From the NCBI RefSeq assembly GCF_905220365.1, contig NC_061126.1, positions 1,674,001 to 1,738,000 of the forward strand: 64,000 nt of DNA. The letters are read 5' to 3'. The DNA is from Vanessa cardui (taxonomy: Eukaryota; Arthropoda; Insecta; Lepidoptera; Nymphalidae). The notes beneath the pieces are model-generated. The model saw nothing but the letters and a program-made list of their open reading frames with translations. It had not been told where the DNA came from and did not search any database. The position numbers and the translations under genes are program-made. Shown here in pieces: positions 10,783 to 20,590 of the stretch (the first letter of the stretch is position 1; each line of letters opens with the position of its first letter).

Positions 10783-10830
10783 TAGTTCTTCACATTTATT
10801 AATGGCGCCTGCAATGTTTTGATGAAATAT
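10783..10830 (-). pseudogene. ORF2 N-terminal codons in a shifted frame
   Basis: Reading 10830 down to 10783 gives IFHQNIAGAINKCEEL, which fits the conserved opening strand of LINE endonucleases (an N-[IV]-xG-x-xNK pattern) better than anything in the ORF2 frame. It is out of frame with the ORF2 ATG, and no ATG precedes it; an ATA stands where a start might be expected. I infer an indel between about 10782 and 10760 that separates the true N terminus from the rest. Alternatively the product could be made by frameshifting. Confidence 0.6.
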
Positions 10831-10837
10831 AGTTACT

Positions 10838-12187
10838 TTATTCCCGAAAAAAAATTATATTCTTATCATGATTTACAGTTATTTTTTTAAAATAAAATGG
10901 GATAGTTCCTTTCATAGGTTCTAAATTTTCAGTGCATGCTTTTTGGATTATAGTCTTATTATTATTGATATTTGGGATCTTTTTAAAATAACATGTTATT
11001 TTATTTTTGTTCTTTGATTCTCTGTCATGATATGTATTATTTTTTATATGTTTTTTGTTTTTAAACGTTAGAAACTTATTATTATAATCGTCTAAATCAA
11101 TGTTAAAATTTATTTTTTTAATCATATCGTTTAAGTATTCTTTTGAGCGTGAGTATTCTCTACTTTGTTTAAAAAAAGTACAATTTTTATATAGTTTGAC
11201 TAGGCAAGCAATATGGTTATTTAATTTTAAGGTATTAAGAAACCTATTAAAATAGACAGGCAATACATATACTTTATAGTTTTTCAGTTTATTTAGTGTT
11301 ATACTCAACTCATTTAGCAACACAAATGGATTCTTATCATTGGCTCCCACAGAGAGTATAATGATGTCTTTATCATTCAGTTCGGATTTAAGAGTATCAC
11401 TGAGCCTAAGAGTTTCTGAAGATAATGCATTAGGCTTTACAAAAGATGTTATTCGATATTTGTTCCATTTACCTATTCTGCTTTTAATTAAATTTTGTGA
11501 CATTCCAACGGTATATTGTTCACCGAATATGTATATTGTATTTAAGTTAATTTTTACAGTAATATTATGACGTGTTAAATTAACGTTAATCTGGCTATCT
11601 TCGCAATTTGTATCATTTATTACATTTAATTTCGACTGCACTTCTACGTTTGGACTCTTTTTTATCTTAGTTTTAGACGTGTCTGTGTGAGTAGCACATT
11701 CTTTTATGTCATCTGAGTTTATATTACTGTTTTTATTTTCTTCTTCATACGTGAGAATTTTGGAGCATGCCTTATACTTTTGATCTTTTCTATCACATTT
11801 ATTGCTACTTAGCAAAACATTGTCTCGTTTTTTTACTGTTGAAGATGTAATTGGTGTGCGAGATGTCATGGTATGAATTTTTTCCAATAATTCAAGCTTC
11901 TTATCTGATTTGTATAATTGTTTTCTTAAGTAAGTGTTTTCTAAACTAAGAATCTCAATTTCTGAGTGAGCAGAATCAAGTTGTTCTTGCAAAGACTCGA
12001 TATCTGATCTCAGTTTTAATACTGTTTCGGATTCCATACTTAAATTTGGTAAGGACTTTAAGCTATTATTTATATTGATGCAAGTATGACTTAAATCATA
12101 GGATTCTTCATCAATTTCGGTGTCAGAAAGATTTGTTAATGATTTTGCCTTCTTTTTGCGGTGAGTAATATTATCACTTGAATTCAT
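10838..12187 (-). CDS. LINE ORF1: coiled coil plus SGNH-esterase-like protein
   Basis: A 449-residue protein, probably the RNA-binding chaperone of the element. Residues 1-50 are polar. Residues about 51-105 form a coiled coil with Leu/Ile heptads (LKLRSDIESLQEQL). Residues about 215-340 resemble the SGNH-hydrolase fold reported for CR1/L2-type ORF1 proteins, with IYIFGEQYTVG (218-228) at the block I position, SFVKPNA (248-254), and IILSVGAND (276-284), which matches the GxND block. The block I serine (GDS) is replaced by GEQ, so esterase activity by the usual mechanism is doubtful. The C-terminal 100 residues are Lys/Asn-rich and basic, suiting nucleic-acid binding. The stop lies about 85 bp before the ORF2 ATG, and no third ORF is present. 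I see no frame damage. Confidence 0.85.
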   Translation of the reverse strand: MNSSDNITHRKKKAKSLTNLSDTEIDEESYDLSHTCININNSLKSLPNLSMESETVLKLRSDIESLQEQLDSAHSEIEILSLENTYLRKQLYKSDKKLELLEKIHTMTSRTPITSSTVKKRDNVLLSSNKCDRKDQKYKACSKILTYEEENKNSNINSDDIKECATHTDTSKTKIKKSPNVEVQSKLNVINDTNCEDSQINVNLTRHNITVKINLNTIYIFGEQYTVGMSQNLIKSRIGKWNKYRITSFVKPNALSSETLRLSDTLKSELNDKDIIILSVGANDKNPFVLLNELSITLNKLKNYKVYVLPVYFNRFLNTLKLNNHIACLVKLYKNCTFFKQSREYSRSKEYLNDMIKKINFNIDLDDYNNKFLTFKNKKHIKNNTYHDRESKNKNKITCYFKKIPNINNNKTIIQKACTENLEPMKGTIPFYFKKITVNHDKNIIFFRE

Positions 12188-12916
12188 TTTTAATTTAGTT
12201 TTACTAAAAATAAGAGAAAAAAAAAATAAATAAAAAAAAAAAACTAAAATTAGTGCACGCTGTTGAGTTTGGCTCCTTCGTCCAAGCAGTGTAGCTGATA
12301 TTTCAAGTAGGTCTTATAACCACTGCGCTACCGTGGGTCTAATTCATGGGCGCAAAATTGAGTTCTGTTTAAAGTTGGTATAATTGATCATTAGCACATA
12401 AACAGTAATTATTATTGTACTTGTTCTTTGTGTAATGATACCGCACTTCACTTTTTGTTATTATTTTACATCCACCAACATAACAAACAGTTTTATAGTT
12501 TATGTAAAAGTTTATGAATAAATTAAGTTTACTTATTATTACACTTTGTAAATTTATTTAACGCGGATTAAGTTTTGAAAATCACTTTATTGTTATTATT
12601 TAACTTTGCACATAAATTTTCGTATTTAAAACTTAAAACTTCTAAGCACAGTATTAGTCACACACTATTTTAATCTAATCAAATTTAGTTGTCCTTTAAT
12701 ATTATAACTTGCGAACACTTTATCACCTCTATTAAATTGTACTGATTATATTTATGTATTTTTTTCGTATGTGTAATTAGTTTGTTTATTTTTAAAAACT
12801 TTATAAGCACGGAGAACTCAGACTAAAAATAAAAATGCACTTTTTATGCATTATGCGTTCCTGACCTAATTGTGATTTTATTATAAAATAATCCAATCCA
12901 ATTTTAATATAATCCA
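12188..12916 (-). other. LINE 5' untranslated region with tRNA-like box A
   Basis: Region between the ORF1 start and the upstream edge of the LINE. On the minus strand it reads ACCCACGGTAGCGCAGTGG (12325-12343), a strong match to a Pol III box A, followed about 45 bp later by a weak box B-like GGAGCCAAACTC. Near the far edge TTTTATTATAAAAT occurs twice (about 12876-12889 and 12918-12931). The second belongs to family H; the first may be a partial target copy or LINE sequence. Confidence 0.5.
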
Positions 12917-13144
12917 ATTTTATTATAAAATATATACTTCAAGGGTAATTTAATGAAAGTTTGGTAAGGTTCTGAGCACAGGATCCATGACAAAGTAACG
13001 GAAGGGAAGGGAACGGAACAATTCTGAGGAGCACGTTAGCGATACTCAGTCGAATCTTTTATTTATAGGTTATTTGGATATTTGAGTCACCTTCCGTAAT
13101 GTGGTTATGTTTATGTAATTATCATAGTCGAATATTATAATCAA

Positions 13145-13396
13145 TTAGCTACCCACCCCGGCTTCGCACGGGTGCAATACTGATACTAAATATACTACAG
13201 AATTTGTTTATTTACGACATCACATCGCAAACTTCTAAAATTATCAGTGTTTCTTTACTATATTGTTCATGTATTATATACACAAACCTTCCCCTTGAAT
13301 CACACTATCTTTTAAAAAAAACCGCATCAAAATCCGTTGCGTAGATTTAAAGATATAGGGACAGAGAAAGCGACTTTGTTTTATACTATGTAGTAA
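13145..13396 (-). mobile_element. Helitron-like family C inside family H copy 1
   Basis: Reverse complement of the family C element, from the terminus near 13396 (complement of TTACTACATAGTATAAAAC) to CTAA at 13145-13148 followed by T. The same insertion, at the same place in H, is present in copy 2 (40010-40261). It therefore entered H before the two H copies separated. Confidence 0.85.
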
Positions 13397-13745
13397 TGGA
13401 ACTCCTATACGGCTCGCAGTTAGGGTGCGATATGGGGCAGAATTTCTTACTATCTTTAATCAAATTTTGTGTATGTGATGTGATGTCATATGATGTCCGA
13501 AATATAGTTGGTCTTTTTCAAAGTTTTTTTGCTGAGTTCGATTACAGCTCTTTAGAGGGATCCTTGTAGTTTACGCCGCGTGACGTATTAAATCCGCATT
13601 TTCGAAAGTCTATTTTTGCTTTATTCGCAAGTTTCCTTTGAAATTGTCCTCGAAGTAGTTTCTGACTCATATAAACGGAACGCTTAATCTATCCATATTA
13701 AAAAAAATTAGTTAGTCAACATCAGCTTCACTTAAAATCAAAAAA

Positions 13746-14342
13746 ATAAATAAAAATTTTAAAAAAAAGAAAAACCGACTTCTAACAAAACACTATTTTA
13801 AAACAAATGAATATGCACGAAAAAGTAATAAAAATAATTGCGTATTCAACATATTTTTTACAGTCTTCCTAAGTTAAATGAAATGAAAAATATTAGACTA
13901 CTTAAAAGTCGATTAACGATTATATCATGTAGTTATAATTATTGTTATATTTGGAGTCGGTGTCAGCCAATAAAACCCTACAGTATATCTATCAAAAAAC
14001 AATACGAGAATACTTTAACAAATATGTTTTTTACAAATTACCTTTTACACAATAATATACTGGATCAATCAAGGGGCTCGTATCGCTTCTTTCTTTTGAT
14101 TGTTGGGGCAAGGGCACCGTGGCTGACACCGGCTCCAAATATACCAATAACTATAACTACATTATATAATCGTAAATCGATTTTTAAGTAGTCTAATATT
14201 TTCCATTTCATTTAACTTAGGAAGACTCTAAAAAATATGTTGAATACGCAATTATTTTTATTACTTTTTCGTGCATATTCATTTGTTTTAAAATAGTGTT
14301 TTGTTTGAAGTCGGTTTTTCTTTTTTTTAAATTTTTATTTAT
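13746..14342. repeat. Foldback palindrome with arms of about 200 bp
   Basis: ATAAATAAAAATTTT and AAAACCGACTTC at the left edge are mirrored by GAAGTCGGTTTTTC at 14317-14330 and ATTTTTATTTAT at 14331-14342. The arms stay alignable inward to a TCGGTGTCAGCC block near 13957 and its complement near 14122. The core of about 165 bp is not palindromic. The same structure occurs at 39065-39652. The 117-codon frame at 13838-14191 runs through an arm and is not a gene. Confidence 0.9.
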
Positions 14343-14929
14343 GAAATGGTGAGTATGGTACATAAATATGGTACATACCAACTTGGGAGGTAAAATATCA
14401 CATCTTACCTCCGATGTTGGTGGTGGTCATCATCGGAATTTCTCCGTGACGTAATGATGAAAAGTTTTCATTTCTGGCAACTGAATTTCAATTATTTATT
14501 AATTAAATTAATTTATATCATTAACTATTATTTTTAAACTTCAATGCCAGCTAATAAAAGATTCAAATAAAACAATCAATAAACTAACTCAGCGCTTTTC
14601 TAATTACAGTGTAGACTATAATTAGAAGTACGCATTGTCAATTAACTTCCCCACACTTAAGCACATATGTAGCTAGCTCATAGCATTATTAAATAATCTG
14701 ATAAGATACGTTCCATATATTTGCATAATATTCCTATAAAAATCCCCTAAAGTAAGATTATGTTTTAATTACTAACTATTAGTTACACATTTAATTTTGT
14801 AATGACATTCGACTTGCCTTTAAAATTACATTTATGGCTATTCGTAAATAAATGACTACAGATGTTGAGCCTTTCAAAATATTTAGTAATCAGTGATTGC
14901 CGAAGAGTTTGTTTGTATGACACTCGTAT

Positions 14930-15289
14930 CTTGGTTGTAGGACTTTGTTCAAGCCCGATGACTAATAATAACTAATATACTAATAAAAATGGTACCACTT
15001 GGCGGTAGGGCTTTGTGCAAGCCCGTCTGGGTAGGTACCACCCACTCATCATTTATTCTACCGCCAAATAACAGTACTTAGTATTGTTGTGTTCCGGTTT
15101 GAAGGGTGAGTGAGCCAGTCAGTCAGCCAGGCACAATGGACATAACATCTTAGTTCCCAAGGTTGGTAGCACATTGACGATGTAAGGAATAGTTAATATT
15201 TCTTACAGCGTCATTGTCTATTGGTAATGCTGACCACTTAACATCAGGTGGCCCATAAGCACGTCCGCCAACCTGTACCATAAAAAAAA
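14930..15289 (+). repeat. Family B repeat, well preserved, with partial second head
   Basis: Starts GGTACCACTTGGCGGTAGGG, then a CAAGCCCGTCTGGGTAGG block and ACCACCCACTCATC, then GTTGTGTTCCGGTTTGAAGG, TTAGTTCCCAAGGTTGGTAG, TTCTTACAGCG, a CATCAGGTGGCCC block, ending ATAAAAAAAA. A short second head (CTTGGTTGTAGGACTTTG, 14930-14947) lies just upstream, suggesting two insertions or a local duplication. Confidence 0.8.
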
Positions 15290-16254
15290 TGAATAAATTA
15301 TTATATACAGTTATGACACACGGAACCCATTTTCTTTCACCCTTACGAGTGACTGAAGGATGTCACTCCGTTGCATATTCATAAATTCAACCGCTAAACG
15401 GCGATACTTGATATAGCTGTGTTTAGACAATTGAGTCAGACATATAAAACTATTAAAATCAAAAGATGGTAAGTGCATTGATGATGTGAAACAAAATATA
15501 TTTTATTCAAATACTTTTACGAGAACTTTTACTTTTGAATTGCAAAAACCACATATATAAAAAAGGGAGGATATTTATTACTGTGACAATTCTTATGGGT
15601 GGTAATGACAATCACTCGGCACATTTACCCGCCCCACCTATTTCATATAAAGAGAAAAATCACTGGATAGAATCGATTGATAGCACGTTTATTGAAAAAG
15701 GTTATAGATTATAACATCAAACTACGACTCAAGAGGTTGGAACGGTGATATTTAACTTTCTAGTAATAGTAGGTTCACGTTTCTTTCAAATAGTAATATT
15801 TCTATGTGATTAATTAACGTATTATGTTACCTAAGAAAATTCTGCTAGATCAACAACTAACAAATAATTACAATGTTAGTTGTTGCACAGTTTGCCTCCA
15901 TCATGGAGTAACATACATAGGATCTTTTTCAACAGGAAGACTAATCTTAAATAGTTATGAAGATTTATAAAAGAGTTCGTTTTTTGCTGACCGTACCGAT
16001 TACATAATTTTGTAATTATATGTCTGTAAAATAATATCAAACATAACATTTAACGGGATTACTGTCAATGTAATAAGTAAGTACATCTAAAATCGAACCA
16101 ATATAGTAAGTTTACTGGTACTGTTTCAATTGACCATCAATAAGAAAGTGTAATACTTCTATATTGAATAAAGCAATTTGAGTTTGAGTTTATGTTTACT
16201 AATGTATTTTACCCACAGAACCATAAAATCTTAAATAAAAATATTAGGTATTTC
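15290..16254. other. Unique AT-rich DNA
   Basis: No gene seen. A family E tail scrap (ATTGAATAAAGCAATTTGAG) lies at about 16162, and a very decayed family B-like scrap at about 15350-15440. Confidence 0.45.
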
Positions 16255-16436
16255 GTCCACCATCGTCAGTAGATATAAGCGCTATAAAAATTATTAACTA
16301 TTCCTTACATCATGCGCCACCAAACTTGGCAGGTACAAATGACATAACTTATGTCTGTATTCGCGCTGGCTCACTTACCTTTCAAACCAAAACATAACAA
16401 TGCTGAGTATTTCTGGCAGAAGAATATCTGATAAGT
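16255..16436 (-). repeat. Family B repeat, 5'-truncated
   Basis: Reverse complement of family B: ACTATTCCTTACATC, CGCCACCAAACTTGG, GGCTCACTTACCTTTCAAACC, AACAATGCTGAGTA. The poly(A) end and the outer head are missing. Confidence 0.7.
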
Positions 16437-17802
16437 ACTTTCAAAACCCTTCCACCAACTTCTCATATGTTTTTGTTATAAGTTAGTCGTATGGTGCAAG
16501 AAAAATATGAGTTAAATTAGTGTATGTTAGCAGACCCTTTTAACTTTTCCCGTGGGCGTGATTATATCTCGTCCAGCAGACAGAGAGGTCATTGACTCGA
16601 GCCCCTGATACGCATAATATGAATAATTTACATGAAACCTACAAGCTGCAGACGCTATGTAATTTTTTTTCTTATTTTCCAAGGAAATTAAATAAGATTT
16701 TATTTTACCATTACAATTAAATAACATTAAATGTACGCTTTTAACTATAATTTCTCCAACATATATAGAATTGAAAATACATACATACAATTTTACTTTT
16801 ATTACTCAGTCAATCAGTAGCCGAATGCACAGAAATAAAATAAAGCATTTACGGATAAATAATCAGCGTTTTTCAAAGTTTAGCCGAGGCAAGTAAAATA
16901 TAGTTTGTTATGAATACTGCTCCAAATACTTCACAAACACACACGCCGACATTTATCTAAGTGTGTGTGTCGTGTGTCTTTATAAAAAGTGGATCTAATC
17001 TCTAAAGCCATCAGAAGGGAATTCGATAGTGTGGGGAGAACACTCTCCTAATGGTGGAGGTATTTTTTATATGAATTTAACTTGGTCAGCGAAAATTTTT
17101 ATCTCGGTGAAATTCAAGCGAATGACGTCACTAGACGCTCGTCTGCTGTAAAAACTTTAAGCACTAATAACGTCATAATGATCGATAGCACAAACACGTT
17201 CGTGCGAGGAATTGATCATTTGTTAAACAAACCAGACTTACATTATCGAAGCTATTATATCTATCTCTCCTTCCAATATAGTAAAATTTTATTAATCTAC
17301 ATTAAATATGCTAAAAACAAAAAATAAATCGTATAGAGTTAAGAGAGTTCTGTAGAGGCATTATGTAACAATAAAATCGAAACTCACCAACGAAAACGAA
17401 CGTCACAATATGACGTGTGACATGAATAATTGTGCAACTTTAATAATTATAAAATTTATACGATACTCATGACAAATTTCACGATATACGACGTGAAATC
17501 TTACAAAATCTTACTGCAGATTAGAGTCGTAAAATGTTCGAAACAAATAAAAGTGTATCTATTAATTAATGAACGTTTTATGTAATAATATAGACATTAA
17601 TATTATAATTATTATGTAACCTCTGCACGCCATTGTGCAACAGATCGTGTCAACATAATACATATTTTAAATATTTTTAACATCATAACATAAATTTAAT
17701 ACTTAAGTCAAATATATTTTTACAAAGACTTTTAAATTATCCTTTTACAAATTTATACTAAATAGAAAGTCGAAATACATCTATACGATACAGAATGTCT
17801 AT

Positions 17803-17805
<3 letters not shown>

Positions 17806-17836
<31 letters not shown>
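17806..17836. repeat. (CT)n microsatellite
   Basis: About 15 uninterrupted CT dinucleotides followed by a GT-rich stretch (17839-17870). Confidence 0.95.
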
Positions 17837-17838
<2 letters not shown>

Positions 17839-18610
17839 GTGTGTGTTGGTGTGTACGTGTGTGAGTCTACAATATAAAAGGAGGTGTTACTGAATTGCTT
17901 CTTTTCTGTCCGGTTAAAAAACTTATAACTTCGCAAATAAAGCGTATGATAATTTATCATAAAAATCTTTTGACACCGTAAAAAGGCCGCTTTTCCTTCC
18001 GCAATCATTACTGGAGTCCATTTAAGGCTAACGATGAGTTATTAGCGATAACGATGCCATTGTTATTGCCTTTCTTTTGTCGCATTGTTAATGTCATTAG
18101 ACGAAATAAGTGCATGCTATTTACATACATATATGTATGTGTTAGGAATGAAAATCGTATAAAGTATATTATGACTAGTGAAAAAATAGATGCACTCGTA
18201 TATTAAAAAATTATTTGATAGACTGTGAATACTCTAATAAATATCACAGATTCGTAGGTTATAACGAAAACCTTTCGTTCAGTGATTTATTTTTAAATAA
18301 AAACAGAGTGAGACAGCTGCTGCTGTTTTCCTCTAACATATTATTTGTCTTCCTTCTCTTTTTGTCTTAATGATAATTGTTTAAAAGGGTTGTAATAAAT
18401 GTATTGTCATTACTATCTAGTCATCATGACCTTAACATTACACAAAATTTTTGGGGAAACTGGGAGTAAAATTTTTTACTCAAGTTAAATATAAATTTGT
18501 AAGTACATATAATAGTTCGTAAATAGCAAAATGCTACTATGTAAATCGTATTTAAAATTAAGTAGAGATTTTTTTAAGGATATTAGTTAAGTTATAACAT
18601 ACTATGGCAT

Positions 18611-18631
18611 AATCTATATTAAGTGTAGTAC

Positions 18632-18681
<50 letters not shown>

Positions 18682-18702
18682 GTACTACACTTAATATAGA
18701 TT
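18611..18702. repeat. Long hairpin with a TA-repeat core
   Basis: The 22-bp arms AATCTATATTAAGTGTAGTACG (18611-18632) and their exact complement (18681-18702) flank an alternating TA tract that is itself self-complementary. The whole could form a stem of about 45 bp. It could be a MITE-like palindrome, an expanded TA microsatellite in a small inverted repeat, or a cruciform-prone site. Confidence 0.9.
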
Positions 18703-19394
18703 TATTATTTTTAATCAGGTATATGATGAATTTCAAAATACTCATAATTTTATTATTGTGTGCATAGTAAATTGTTTTTTGTGTGTAATAGTCGATCACT
18801 CCGTCCATGTGAAGTGATTTATATTATTGAAGTCATTTATACCTTAAGCGAGGTTCTATTTATATCGAGGGAAAACATTTCACCTCTTAGTGCGAAACTT
18901 AACAACCTCATAATTTTCATACTTAGCCTTTAACTTGTAAAAAATATATTTTTCAAAAATATACGAAAACAATATTTTTATAAAACTATCATAAAGCATA
19001 ATTCAACAAATATTAAACAAAATTCAAGTCATACTATATACGAGATGAACGCAAAACTTATTTTAAATTTCACCTTGAAGTAACTTATAAAACAACATTT
19101 AGATAACAAATCTAGCGTATTAAACCAAATTGTTCTAATTTAATACAGAAAATGTCGTCACTAATCAAATCCAAGATTCGTCATACTCACACACTTTTTA
19201 TGGGTCCGAAATATACCCACTAATGTCCTTATTACTGTTGCCTATAAACGATCGTAACAGAAATATTAAATGAAAATACTTTTCGTAGTCAAAAGTATCG
19301 TAAATTAAGCTATAAATTTATTTTTTCATGAATAATCAATTTAAATAAATAAGTAGCCCCGAGGATAGAACCTAATCTATTTTATATCTGGGTA

Positions 19395-20080
19395 ATTACT
19401 AGTGGACTTTGTGCTTCTTTTTTTTATAATAAACTAATTGTGCCAGTGACAGTGCCTCATGTCAGTCTGGGTAAATACGGTACTACCCACTGATCAAGTA
19501 TTCAACCACCAAACAACAGCTAGTAGATGTATTCCTGAAAGATGAGTAAGCAAGTGTAACTACAGTTGGGCCTGTAGTTACACTCGCTATTTCATATTTG
19601 GAACATACTATCTTAGTTCCCAATATTGGTAGTAAAAGTAAAAGTAAAGTAAAGTAACAGCCTGTACATTTCCCACTGCTGAGATAAGGCCTCCTCTTCC
19701 ATTAAGGAGAGGGTTTGGAACATATTCCACCACACTGTTCCAATGCGGGTTGGTGGAATACACATGTGGCAGAATTTCTATGAAATTTGTCACATGCAGG
19801 TTTCCTCACGATGTTTTCCTTCACCGCTGAGTACGAGATGAATTATAAAGACAAATTAAGCACGTGAATCAGCGGTGCTTGCCTGGGTTTGAACCCGCAA
19901 TCATCGGTGAAGATGCACGCGTTCTAACCACTGGGCCATCTCGACTCAGTGTAAGGAATGTTGGTAGTGTAAGGAATGATTAAGCATCTTACAGCACCAG
20001 TATCTATGGGCAGTGATGATGATTATATGGGTCAGCTGATTGTAAAGCTGACCGATATCATCATCTGACACATTAAAAAA
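19395..20080 (+). repeat. Family B repeat split by a SINE
   Basis: Head CAGTCTGGGTAAATACGG and body CCCACTGATCAAG...CTTAGTTCCCAATATTGGTAG end at about 19630. The match resumes after the SINE with GTAAGGAATGATTAAGCATC. A 12-bp perfect hairpin GTGTAACTACAG/CTGTAGTTACAC (19554-19565/19572-19583) replaces the usual GTGTAACTACAGGCAC, a local inverted duplication. Confidence 0.7.
19631..19947 (-). repeat. Metulj-like SINE, full length
   Basis: The head at the right end includes AACCACTGGGCCATCTCGACT (box A, complement). Box B is TTTGAACCCGC at 19881-19891 (complement of GGTTCAAA). The body is complete and the 3' tail is an AGTAAA/AAGTA microsatellite (19631-19656). It is inserted inside family B. 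Confidence 0.9.
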
Positions 20081-20083
20081 CAT

Positions 20084-20590
20084 TTCTTGCGCCACTAACC
20101 TTTGTAAAAAGATCTCATATCCTTTGTGTCTGTATTCACACTGGCTTACTCACCCTTCTAACCAGAACACAACAATGCTAAATACTACTCTTTGTTGCCA
20201 AGTTGGTAAAGCCGAGATGGCCCAGTGGTTAGAACGCGTGCATCTTTAACCGATGATTTCGAATTCAAACCCAGGCAAGCACCACTATATATATGTGCTT
20301 AATTTGTGTTTATAATTCAACTCGTGCTCGGCGTCGAAGGAAAACATCGTGAGGAAACCTGCATGTGTCTAATTTCATCAAAATTCTGCCACATGTGCAT
20401 TCCACCAAACCGCATTATAGCAGCGTGGTGGAATATGTTCCAAACCCTCTCCTTAATGGAATAGGAGGCCTTAACCCAGCAGTGGGAAATTTACAGGCTG
20501 TTACTTTACTACTTTTTGTTATTAGAATATTCAGATACCCAGACTGCCTTCCTAAAGGTCATACCACCAACCACCATACCACCAATTTAT
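20084..20590 (-). repeat. Family B repeat, inverted, split by a SINE
   Basis: CATTTCTTGCGCCACTAACC, CTGGCTTACTCACCCTTC and AACACAACAATGCTAAATAC (20084-20205) are family B in reverse. The head (GAATATTCAGATACCCAGAC, ACCACCAACC) resumes at about 20523 beyond the SINE. Together with 19395-20080 it forms a tail-to-tail inverted pair. Confidence 0.65.
20211..20512 (+). repeat. Metulj-like SINE, full length
   Basis: Starts GCCGAGATGGCCCAGTGGTT (box A), then box B region ATTCAAACCC, CAAGCACCAC, GAAGGAAAACATCGTGAGGA, CCACATGTGCATTCCACC, CAGCGTGGTGGAATATG, ending CAGGCTGTTACTTTACT. Its insertion point in family B differs from that of the 19631 copy, so the two insertions are independent. Confidence 0.9.

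Larger units (their letters stand above)
7439..12916 (-). mobile_element. Near-intact CR1-group LINE, about 5.5 kb
   Basis: A non-LTR retrotransposon with, on the minus strand, a 5' UTR of about 0.7 kb, ORF1, ORF2, a 3' UTR of about 0.4 kb and a GAAAT microsatellite tail instead of poly(A). The tail type and the GAND-containing ORF1 place it near the CR1/L2/Daphne/Kiri group; the exact clade needs an RT tree. The ends are defined by comparison with the LINE-free family H copy at about 40480-40500. No long target duplication is visible; at most a few T are shared. Confidence 0.85.
12917..14342 (-). mobile_element. Family H copy 1, inner part with foldback
   Basis: Resumes family H exactly where 7438 stops. 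It matches 39065-40490 in reverse complement, through the GATCCTGTGCTCAGAACC block, the nested Helitron-like element and the foldback. Copy 1 without the LINE would be about 1.7 kb, like copy 2. No protein-coding capacity is visible, so it is non-autonomous. Confidence 0.85.
16437..19394. other. Unique AT-rich DNA with simple repeats
   Basis: No supported gene. It contains a CT run (17806-17836) followed by GT-rich DNA, a GT/CA-rich patch near 16937-16976, a small block with two ATTGTT sites near 18059-18089, and the long hairpin at 18611-18702. An 81-codon frame at 17082-17327 is unremarkable. Confidence 0.45.

Noticed and set aside
11340..11570. 76-codon plus-strand frame
   Set aside because: Antisense shadow of LINE ORF1.
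13838..14191. 117-codon plus-strand frame
   Set aside because: It lies across a foldback arm and the core of family H; no conserved motif, and broken in the second copy.
17082..17327. 81-codon plus-strand frame
   Set aside because: No recognisable motif; length is not surprising for chance in a 64-kb window.
17806..17870. CT/GT tract as a GAGA-factor promoter element
   Set aside because: A plain dinucleotide microsatellite with no promoter context.
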